Assembly: GCA_016194905.1 (NCBI GenBank)
Contig: JACQAP010000017.1
Span: 89,249 to 153,248, forward strand
Direction: 5' to 3'
From: Betaproteobacteria bacterium
GTDB lineage: Bacteria; Pseudomonadota; Gammaproteobacteria; Burkholderiales; JACQAP01
Length of the DNA: 64,000 bases
The position numbers and the translations under genes were made by a program. Each line of letters opens with the position of its first letter. Position 1 is the first letter of the stretch. Below, one piece after another: positions 58,158-64,000 of this stretch. The notes beneath the pieces are model-generated. The model saw only the letters and a program-made list of their open reading frames with translations. It did not search any database and was not told the origin of the DNA.

Positions 58158-58213
58158 GGCCGGGGGCAGCCCGGCGGCTGGTTACCTTTCTTGCGCGGCC
58201 AAGAAAGGTAACC
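58158..58213. repeat. GGCCGGGGGCAGCCCGGCGG repeat, copy 2, with a 14-bp hairpin
   Basis: The first 25 bases equal 49212-49236. They run into GGTTACCTTTCTTG (58180-58193), which pairs perfectly with CAAGAAAGGTAACC (58200-58213) around CGCGGC. The hairpin may end transcription of the cytochrome pair. Confidence 0.85.
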
Positions 58214-58368
58214 CAAAGAAGGCCGCCCTTGGAGTCGCGCCCCGTATTCACGGGGTATCCCTGTGCTGCCTGCCTCGATGGCGACTGCGCAACTCGACCT
58301 GGCGAGGCGCACACAACGCGCCTCACTGCGGGACTCGAACAGTGCTCGTCGAAAGCCCCACATCAAGG

Positions 58369-58421
58369 CGAGCTGCTCGGCGCGCCTCAAGGGGGAAACG
58401 GCGTTTTCAATCTGGTAATGC
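58369..58421 (+). repeat. interspersed composite repeat, variant copy
   Basis: CGAGCTGCTCGGCGCGCC is followed by TCAAGGGGGAAACGGCG and TTTTCAATCTGGTAATGC. It matches the copy at 56401-56455 with small insertions and ends right before the D-aminoacylase remnant. Confidence 0.7.
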
Positions 58422-58426
58422 GTCTC

Positions 58427-58675
58427 TTACGACGCGAGCCTTCCCTTGATGACCTCGCCGGCGAAGTGGCCGGTGGATTCGCCGTTCTCCAGGGTCACGA
58501 CGCCATTGACGATGGTCGCGCGGATGCCCTCGGCTTTCTGGACCAGCCGACGCGCGCCGCCGGGCAAGTCGCTCTACGACTGTCGGCAGACAGGGGCGCA
58601 CCCGGCCTTCCTCGAAGAGCAGCAGGCCCGCCTTGTAGCCCTCCTTGACGAGGCCGCGGGCAAATTGAATCTGAT
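58427..58675 (-). pseudogene. C-terminal remnant of an N-acyl-D-amino-acid deacylase (amidohydrolase)
   Basis: The minus strand encodes RGLVKEGYKAGLLLFEEGRVR, then, after a frameshift and a deletion, LVQKAEGIRATIVNGVVTLE and NGESTGHFAGEVIKGRLAS with a stop. These are the last elements of D-aminoacylase-type amidohydrolases (GLVREGYKADLVLFD and VVNG...G..TG in intact relatives). The catalytic part is absent. Confidence 0.65.
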
Positions 58676-58707
58676 CTATTTTTTGAACTGCCAGAGCAAA
58701 AAGCAAT

Positions 58708-59556
58708 TTAAGAATTCGATCGCGCTTTTATTTGAATGCGTCCGCGGAGAGCGGGCGAGTTGCCCTCGCAATGTTGCTCAAACTCGGCGTCAAACAACTC
58801 CAATGCTTTCTTTTTCGAGAATGTAATAGCTCGTATGTCAAATCTACCGGCGAGGGTATTGCATCCACGCCCTGCACCAGAAATTTCCAATCCGGGCTTG
58901 ACGGGGTTGTGAAACGGTGCCCTCTGCGCTAATTCGTAGGCTCCAACCACCAATCTCTTACCCTCGGGAGCTTCGAAAATAATATTCCAATCATCATCTC
59001 CGCGAATATGTACGGACACAGTCCTATCCGTTGCAATCGCAGAGAGCTTTGCATTTTCATCTGATATATCCATCGATTTCCCGCCTCCGATATAGTCGCC
59101 AGCCTCACTTGAGAAGTTAATCGTGCCATTCACGGCGGTCTCTTCTGGGCGATCGGATTTATTTTTGACGGGTTTGGGCTGATTGACAACAGGATTTCTG
59201 TGCAGGAGTTTTTTCTCCAATGTGTCGAATATGTGCAGTCGACAGTTATTCGCGTCTGACAATGCTTTTGCCAGATCGCTTTGCAATACGCCTTGCGCCT
59301 TTTGGCTTGAGTAGTCAACTGCTCCGGACGCTCCGAGATCGGCCAGCTTTTTGATAACACCTGTCAGTTTAGCTTGGGCATCACCCTTCAACTTTATCTC
59401 GCTCTTCGTGCTTTCTAGGGGAATGCTCGAGCACATTTCTTTGGCGAAATCCTTAATTAGCTGCAGACTTTCCTTTTGGTCGTCAGCAATTGCAAGTGTG
59501 CAGGAGGGCGCCGAAACCAATAAGATGAAGAGGTTCTTAATTTTTATCTTGCGCAT
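58708..59556 (-). CDS. low-GC exported protein with a GRGCNTL-type C-terminal domain
   Basis: 282 residues. A hydrophobic N-terminus (KNLFILLVSAPSCTLAIAD) with a cysteine may be a lipoprotein or plain signal peptide. Residues about 50-120 are helical (KLKGDAQAKLTGVIKKLADLG onwards); a KPVKNKSDRPEET linker follows; the C-terminal domain contains SSEAGDYIGGGKSM, DDWNIIFEAPEGKRLVVGAYE, SGAGRGCNTLAGRF and FEQHCEGNSPALRGRI, a pattern seen in many secreted bacterial proteins of unknown function. GC and codon use are far from those of the neighbours, so it was probably acquired. Confidence 0.7.
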   Translation of the reverse strand: MRKIKIKNLFILLVSAPSCTLAIADDQKESLQLIKDFAKEMCSSIPLESTKSEIKLKGDAQAKLTGVIKKLADLGASGAVDYSSQKAQGVLQSDLAKALSDANNCRLHIFDTLEKKLLHRNPVVNQPKPVKNKSDRPEETAVNGTINFSSEAGDYIGGGKSMDISDENAKLSAIATDRTVSVHIRGDDDWNIIFEAPEGKRLVVGAYELAQRAPFHNPVKPGLEISGAGRGCNTLAGRFDIRAITFSKKKALELFDAEFEQHCEGNSPALRGRIQIKARSNS

Positions 59557-59787
59557 ATGATGTTGTTCGTCCTTTCACAATGGATCGGGGACAGACCACA
59601 TTTCCGGTCAGTGTATATGACAAGCATGTTCTTTCCTGAGGACTTTGTCATGCCGCGCCGTGCGCATCTGAGTCTCACTGGCATTCTCCGAAACAAAGGA
59701 TCTGGACTTCCCAGACTATTAATGAAGTTCGACTAGCGCTCCAAGGGATCTTGCTTTCATCGAACCCTTAAACCCGTTTTATGCCGC

Positions 59788-59952
59788 CTAGAACCGGCGG
59801 CGCGGGCTGTCCTGGCGCGCATCGATCTCGGTCTCGACGGCGTTACCGAGATAGACTGGCTCGTCAACGTCGAGAAGAAAACGCCTCGCGATGCGGCGCT
59901 CACGTGGATGCAGGCGAACGAAAGCCGCGTCGGCGGCTGGGTGAGGACTTGA
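59788..59952 (+). pseudogene. C-terminal remnant of a glycine-betaine ABC transporter binding protein
   Basis: The plus strand encodes EPAARAVLARIDLGLDGVTE, continues IDWLVNVEKKTPRDAALTWM and ends with VGGWVRT and a stop. A calm helix with D-W-(M/L)-V-N followed by TP-A-W-M matches the end of ProX/OpuAC-type binding proteins. A stop codon lies just before it and the rest of the gene is missing. Confidence 0.55.
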
Positions 59953-60059
59953 AACAGTTCCAGAGCTTCGGAACATCGGAATGATCGCCAAAACTTATTT
60001 CGCGAAGTGCGTCGACTTGCCATTATGCAATTATGCAGGCCTGAACATCCCGCTGGAAA

Positions 60060-61480
60060 TTGCAAGCGGATTGTTCAACGCACCTCGTAATCGCGCTGAT
60101 GCTTGAGCATCGACCAGATCACCCGCACCAGTTGTCGTCCGAGCGCACGAACGGCCTGGTTGTGTGTCTTGCCCTGCGCACGCTTCCTATCGTAGTAAGC
60201 ACGCGAGATTGCTACCTGCTCCATATGACGCGCCACCGCGATCATCATCGCCGCCTTGGCCCGGGTGTTGACCTGTCGCGGGCGCCTGGTGCCGGTATGT
60301 GTGCCCGAACTGTGATCAAGCGTTGCCATGCCCAGGTAGAGCGCGAGCGACGCTTCGGTGGCAAAGCGCTCGATGGTACCGATCTCGCCGGCCAGTTCAC
60401 CGCCGCAGATTGGACCGAAGCCCGGAATCGTGCGCAGCCGCCGCGCCGTCTCGCAGCTCTCGGTGAGCGGCTCGATGAGTTGATCGAGCGCGGCAATCTC
60501 GCCCTTGAGTGCGAGCACGCGCCGCGCATCGGCCACGATCATCGGACCCGCCCACTCGGCCTCGTGCGAGAAGAGCGCTTCGCGCTGCCAAGCCTCGATC
60601 TTCGCGCAATAAGCGCGCCCCACGCCTTCGAGCGCGAGCAGCGAAGTCGGGCGCAGGCCGGCCGAGTCTACGCATGTCCTCGCGGGCGCTGAGCAGGCTC
60701 AGGAACCACAGATTGTCGGCTTGCGCCGTGATCGCCAACAACCCCGGACACACCGCCTGCAAGTCCGACTGCATGCGGTTCAGTACCCGGACTTTCTCGT
60801 TGACCAACTGCCGGCGCCGGCGGGTGAGCCGCTTCAGACGCTCGGTCTCTTGGGTAACGGCCACTATTTCCTGCAGCACCCCGCGCGCCACCGCGAGGTC
60901 GCCGCGCAGCCGAAACAGCTCCAGAATGCGCCGTGCGTCGATCGCGTCGGTCTTGGCCGGTGCCGGGAAGATCTCCTTGTAGCGCGCGAGCTTCAGGTTG
61001 TTGACGTTGTAGAGCTTCCAGCCGTGCTCGAGCACCTGCCGATCGAGCGGGCGCGCCCAGCCATTGAATCCCTCCATCGCCACGGCCACCGGTGCGCTGC
61101 GTCTTCCGCGCAGGCGTTCGATACGGATGAAGAAGCCCGCAAAACCCGCCGCAGTGTGCTCCAGGTCAAACTCCTCGAGGAGCCGACCGCAGCCATCGCC
61201 CACCGCCACGCGGTGCGTGCGCGCGCCCACATCCACTGCGACCTGAAGTTCGTTGGCTTTCATGCGTGTGCCTCCTCGTATAAACGCGACCAAACCATCC
61301 GCACGTCTCGTCTACTTACAGAGCCACATCGATTGAGGGCACCATCCCGGCAGACGTCACGGATGATGCAAGAAGACGGGGGCGGCATTTCAGAGCCGAG
61401 TGGTCAGCCAGGCCGCCACGGACCCCATGAGCCACACCCCCGTCGGAGACTTATCCTACGCCTCCGACAGGACACCGTCA
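60060..61480 (-). mobile_element. IS110-family insertion sequence (limits approximate)
   Basis: The region holds one broken IS110-type transposase gene and about 200 bp of non-coding sequence before its start. IS110 elements lack clear terminal inverted repeats, so exact ends cannot be given. The upstream part contains a stem (GTCGGAG at 61442-61448 with CTCCGAC at 61462-61468). A 17-base string just beyond (61489-61505) also occurs at 51387-51403. Confidence 0.6.
60075..61263 (-). pseudogene. IS110-family transposase, frameshifted
   Basis: From MKANELQVAVDVGARTHRVAV at 61263 the frame encodes the DEDD catalytic N-terminal domain (VAMEGFNGWARPL, PAKTDAIDARRILEL) up to SAREDMRRLGR. An extra base near 60657 then moves the reading to a second frame, which encodes the C-terminal domain LRTIPGFGPICGGELAGEIG and NTRAKAAMMIAVARHMEQVA to its stop at 60075. 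The two parts together have the normal length of about 395 residues, so a single-base insertion is the likely lesion. As written it cannot make a full transposase. Confidence 0.85.
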
Positions 61481-61523
61481 GCCGCATGATTTCGATGGTA
61501 GACCCACTTCCCACACTTCCACG
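61264..61523. other. non-coding sequence upstream of the IS110 transposase
   Basis: About 260 bp without a gene. In IS110-group elements this end encodes the structured bridge RNA that guides recombination; the 7-bp stem at 61442-61468 with a 13-base loop is the most obvious structure. Assignment as a bridge-RNA locus is inferred from the family. Confidence 0.35.
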
Positions 61524-61588
61524 TCAAGGCAAGCACTGCAAGGCGTGCAGCGCCTGCTAAAGCAAAGCGCGCGCGGTAGGGCCGGCGA
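61524..61588 (+). repeat. 65-bp direct repeat, copy 2
   Basis: It is an exact copy of 56339-56403, the coding end of the LysR gene, here without any LysR sequence in front of it. It lies between the IS110 element and the truncated SOS peptidase gene. Confidence 0.95.
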
Positions 61589-61652
61589 ATGGACTGGGTT
61601 GCTGTCTATTCCTTCGCAGCATCCGTGAGGTTCGCGAAGTTCCACAAGTGCG

Positions 61653-62033
61653 TCATGCGATGGGTTTGCCAGTCGAAGTTGTTGCCGGCCATATAGGGGC
61701 TAGCTCAAGGTGACCCCGTTGCCCTCCCACGGGCACGATGCAACGCCGGCCATGCGCCCATGACTCTTTAAAACTGGGCAGCTTGTCGACCGTCTCTGAC
61801 CGGGCGTTGTAAGTTTTCCGACCGTAGGCCAGTTCCGTCGCGAAGCGCGGCAACAACCCAAACATGCCATCGTTGATAACCTCGTTGCCTGATCCATCTT
61901 CGAGCAGGCGAACGAACGGTGCGAATCCAAGCGGCCAGGTTTCCTCCGGGATCGGCTCATGTCGTTCGCGCTCAACGCCAAAGAACGTTAGCAGCCTATC
62001 CCGGCGGGTAACGGGGCGATAGTTTGAACACAT
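61653..62033 (-). pseudogene. SOS response-associated peptidase (YedK/HMCES type), truncated
   Basis: The protein begins MCSNYRPVTRRDRLLTFFGV with the catalytic Cys2 of the family, continues GMFGLLPRFATELAYGRKTY and NARSETV, and reaches ESWAHGRRCIVPV, the usual position before the active-site EP motif. After that the sequence departs (GGQRGHLELAP) and stops at about 126 residues, whereas intact members have 200 or more. The active-site glutamate and histidine are lost, so it should be inactive. Intact relatives trap abasic sites in single-stranded DNA. Confidence 0.75.
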
Positions 62034-62092
62034 GCCCTTCAAAATACTGCGGCGGGTAACTTCTTATAGCGCGGGACAGTATGGCGTGACGA

Positions 62093-62203
62093 AATAAAAA
62101 GCCCCTTGGTTCCGTAGGGAGGAAGGGACCAAGGGGTCCGACGAGCCCCACCGTCCGGGGGCGGACAAGAACCCGGGGTCGTCTATACCGAAAAGCTCGG
62201 TAC
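62093..62203 (-). ncRNA. candidate small RNA with own promoter and terminator
   Basis: On the minus strand a sigma70-like promoter (CTGACA at 62239-62234, 18-bp spacer, TATCCT at 62215-62210) is followed by a start near 62203. The transcript would form a 5' hairpin (ACCGA 62201-62197 with TCGGT 62191-62187), a longer arm in which GACGACCCC pairs with GGGGCTCGTC around an inner GTCCG/CGGAC hairpin (62153-62166), and a terminator stem CCCCTTGGT/ACCAAGGGG (62136-62102) followed by CTTTTTATTT. No open frame lies inside. It resembles no RNA family that I can name. Confidence 0.55.
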
Positions 62204-62209
62204 GCGAGC

Positions 62210-62239
62210 AGGATACCACAACATATAGTGGTTTGTCAG
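62210..62239 (-). promoter_or_regulatory. sigma70-like promoter of the candidate small RNA
   Basis: CTGACA (-35, 62239-62234) and TATCCT (-10, 62215-62210) are spaced by 18 bp. No gene other than the structured stretch follows before the terminator at 62102. Confidence 0.5.
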
Positions 62240-62268
62240 TAGTAGTGCCGGCTCAGGTTGCGAGAGTG

Positions 62269-62427
62269 TTAAGGTTTGCCCAGCGCCTTGTCGATCGCAG
62301 CAAACGCATCGTTGCCGGCGTGCGCAGTCTGAATCATCGCCCCATAAAGTGAGTCGATCAGTTGCCGCTTTCCCTCGGCAAAATAATGGCCGGGTTCGTC
62401 AGTGCTCGGGTGCCAAACGCAGAGCAT
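62269..62427 (-). CDS. small hypothetical protein, 52 aa
   Basis: An ATG at 62427 with GAGG ten bases upstream opens 52 codons to a TAA at 62269. The peptide begins MLCVWHPSTDEPGHYFAEGK and ends AAIDKALGKP; it is balanced in composition and has no membrane segment. A perfect GCCTCAATG/CATTGAGGC dyad lies directly upstream at 62434. The small-RNA promoter starts 30 bp downstream. I do not recognise the family and there is no second line of evidence, so it remains a moderate call. Confidence 0.4.
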   Translation of the reverse strand: MLCVWHPSTDEPGHYFAEGKRQLIDSLYGAMIQTAHAGNDAFAAIDKALGKP

Positions 62428-62433
62428 CCGCAC

Positions 62434-62452
62434 GCCTCAATGACATTGAGGC
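62434..62452. promoter_or_regulatory. perfect 9-bp dyad before the 52-aa gene
   Basis: GCCTCAATG (62434-62442) and CATTGAGGC (62444-62452) are exact inverse complements with one base between them. It overlaps the ribosome binding region of the 52-aa frame and could be an operator or a leader hairpin. Confidence 0.45.
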
Positions 62453-62881
62453 ATTCTTTGACACTTTGTGACCGTACTCCGTGTTGACCTTACGACATGC
62501 TTAGCCGTCCGATAGCCGGCATTTCTATTTTGTCTTCGAAAACAGAGCGTTTTCTGATCGTATCGAAGGTGTTATTTTTACAGCGCCTCGGACTGGCATG
62601 ACCATTGCAGCACTAAGGGCGCGCCGGGGGAGAATTCGGAGACTTTAGCCACACAGCCGACTATAGGCACGCGATCTCCCGGGAAGCCCCCGAGCGCACC
62701 CTTTTTGTTGATGCAACATGCAACATTTGCGCGGGATGCGGCTATGAAATACGACTATCGAAAAATATCACGCGGGACACTGGCGCAAACCAATGATCTA
62801 TCGGAAAGAGCGATTTTGTAGAGCATGATCTTTACGGCACTTGTCGCTATTGCCGTGAGTATGAAAGGCATGCTCGGTGAT
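62453..62881. other. gene-free stretch with a long imperfect stem
   Basis: No gene is convincing. GGGCGCGCCGGGGGAG at 62617-62632 can pair imperfectly with the segment around CCCCCGAGCGCACCC at 62687-62701, which is followed by five T (62702-62706), so a structured RNA or terminator on the plus strand is possible. No promoter was identified for it. Confidence 0.35.
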
Positions 62882-62905
62882 GTAGTGCCATGAGGGTCGG
62901 ACCAC
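62882..62905 (+). repeat. left inverted-repeat pair of the REP transposase locus
   Basis: GTAGTGCCATGA (62882-62893) and GGGTCGGACCAC (62894-62905) both recur in inverse complement on the other side of the transposase gene, at 63863-63874 and 63816-63827. The arrangement is nested. Confidence 0.8.
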
Positions 62906-62906
62906 G

Positions 62907-63711
62907 TTATGTATTTGTACTATCAAGAATAGTATCCCAAAGATAGGCGTTATTTTGGCTTAGCACCCCATTATTCCCCTCGAAAAGATGGTTATAAGGC
63001 GGGGAGGGCTCGCGAAGGGTGTACGTTTTATTTTCTGCGGCAATCTGGCGACGCCCGACCGCGCTACCCAGTTCGGTCTTGACCTGCTCGACGAATTGTT
63101 CGCTTCCGACTACGACGGACTCCGACCAACGATCGTCTCTCGTCATTGCGCCCATTCGCAGCGCCGCGTCCACCCATTGGCGATGTCCCACCTGGAAGGC
63201 CGCGACATTGCCGAAACCGCATAGCGTGCTGAGCGCGGCAAGATCGATGAGGCGATAGCGATCAGGCGGCTCCTGGATCTCGCCATAGCCACCGTGTTCC
63301 CATTCCGAATGGGTGACGCACCACGCTGGCACGCACCATGTTCAGATCGATGTAGACAAGACAGCGATGCAGGTGCGCATCGGTTTCGATGGCGGTGGCG
63401 TGATAGCGGTCTTCCCAAAAGGCGCCCAGACGCGCTTTCCTGCGGTTGTAGTCCTGCGCCGTTCTTCCCGCAGCGAGTTGCATGCTCCGGGCAATGACGC
63501 CTTCCGCCGTGTCCTTGACCAGCAAATGAATGTGATTGGACGTCACCACATAGTTGAGGATGCACAACCCGAATCGCTTGCGTGCTTCATAGAGCCAACG
63601 CAGGTAGCGGTTTCTGTCCCGAGCGAACTTGAACAGAAAGTCCCGCTCGTGGCACCGATGGGTGACGTGCCAGACATGACCAGGTAAGAAGTGACGATTG
63701 GCACGCGGCAT
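62907..63711 (-). pseudogene. REP-associated tyrosine transposase (RAYT, Y1 family), frameshifted
   Basis: From MPRANRHFLPGHVWHVTHRC at 63711 the first frame encodes the HUH/Y1 domain with YVVTSNHIHLLV, LGAFWEDRYHATAIETDAHL and YIDLNMVRASVVRHP. Near 63308 the reading shifts to a second frame, which continues SEWEHGGYGEIQEPPDRYRL, VGSEQFVEQVKTELG and YTLREP down to the stop at 62907, the usual C-terminal tail of the family. One extra base explains the break. Intact RAYTs are single-copy domesticated transposases linked to REP elements. Confidence 0.82.
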
Positions 63712-63795
63712 TGCGGAGACCTCTTAAAACTATCTTTTTGCCACCAAAAAGGGGGTTCTAAGCGTCCTGCAGAGCGCTATTGTAGGGACTTGTCC

Positions 63796-63874
63796 GGGTC
63801 GATCAATGGTTTGTGGTGGTCCGACCCCGATCGACCCCTTCGGAATAAATTGTCTCTGACCGTCATGGCACTAC
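63796..63874. repeat. right REP region of the transposase locus
   Basis: GGGTCGATC (63796-63804) pairs with GATCGACCC (63829-63837) as a hairpin that encloses GTGGTCCGACCC (63816-63827), the inverse of 62894-62905. TCATGGCACTAC (63863-63874) is the inverse of 62882-62893. Confidence 0.75.
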
Positions 63875-63973
63875 CTTAAGCCGCAAGGAGTGCGAGGAAA
63901 TAGGGTGGCTGAGAGCCTCGCGTTGTTAAGATGGTGGTGTCTGAAGTCACCGTCCATACAAGGAGGATCAGCC

Positions 63974-64000
63974 ATGTGTGAAGATAGCAAAAAAACGCCT
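63974..64000 (+). CDS. start of an unidentified gene (cut by window edge)
   Basis: AGGAGGATCAGCC precedes an ATG at 63974, and nine codons (MCEDSKKTP) follow before the window ends. The strong ribosome binding site makes a real gene likely. Too little is present to name it. Confidence 0.45.

Noticed and set aside
61593..61690. A minus-strand tail reading MAGNNFDWQTHRMTHLWNFA before a TAG
   Set aside because: It looks protein-like but has no clear start and I cannot place it in a family. It overlaps the end of the truncated SOS peptidase frame, so it was not called.
62093..62203. A tRNA or 4.5S RNA in the structured stretch
   Set aside because: No cloverleaf with T-loop GTTCRA and no SRP-type tetraloop could be found; the helices do not match either model.

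Overview
The window is high-GC (about 60-65% by eye) with tightly packed, often overlapping genes. The gene content points to a betaproteobacterium of the Burkholderiales type: a cytochrome-c-fused urate hydroxylase, UraH/UraD/PuuE/allantoicase, many LysR-, MarR- and TetR-regulated oxidoreductase clusters, and intergenic repeats of the CGCAAAGG/CGCAGAGG kind. No rRNA, tRNA or CRISPR array was seen. The taxonomic call is inference.

Layout. 1-6034: a CoA-transferase (cut by the window edge) and a Gfo/Idh/MocA oxidoreductase, divergent from a LacI-type regulator with a perfect 18-bp palindromic operator between them, then small conserved genes and a threonine dehydratase-like enzyme. 6084-7683: a small block bounded by inverted CGCAAAGG repeats that holds one HtrA-like membrane protein lacking its catalytic Asp and Ser. 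7682-28691: a purine-catabolism island. The minus strand carries uraH-xdhA-xdhB-ABC ATPase-permease-permease-puuD-guaD. The plus strand carries a GntR regulator-puuE-uraD-allantoicase-allA, then tsx-like porin-BMP binding protein-adenine deaminase-Rieske oxygenase-8-oxoguanine deaminase-CDA-type deaminase. Together they could import nucleosides or bases, deaminate adenine, guanine and 8-oxoguanine, oxidise them to urate, and open urate to allantoin, allantoate, ureidoglycolate and finally glyoxylate plus urea. The Rieske oxygenase is the one member without an obvious place in the pathway.

28908-40788: a DUF2652/SRPBCC protein; a small cluster with an L-2-amino-thiazoline-4-carboxylate hydrolase-like protein, a second AllA-like protein, a MarR regulator and an aminotransferase; then a run of oxidoreductases (F420-reductase-like, aldo/keto reductase, an isoquinoline 1-oxidoreductase-like molybdoenzyme, an SDR, a cupin) with a divergent LysR regulator. 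40973-51336: a HTH protein, a beta-propeller protein, two DUF899 proteins, two small membrane proteins, and a TetR-controlled SDR/MDR reductase cluster with two matching operators. 51473-58146: NTF2-like protein, a small secreted triple-repeat protein, soluble PQQ glucose dehydrogenase, pirin, FMN reductase, LysR, and a dihaem cytochrome c with a small cytochrome-b-like partner.

58150-64000 is a decayed accessory zone: gene tails (D-aminoacylase, glycine-betaine binding protein), a low-GC secreted protein, a frameshifted IS110-family transposase, a truncated SOS peptidase, a frameshifted REP-associated transposase with nested inverted repeats, a 65-bp exact copy of the LysR gene end 5.2 kb away, and a candidate small RNA of about 110 nt with its own promoter and terminator.
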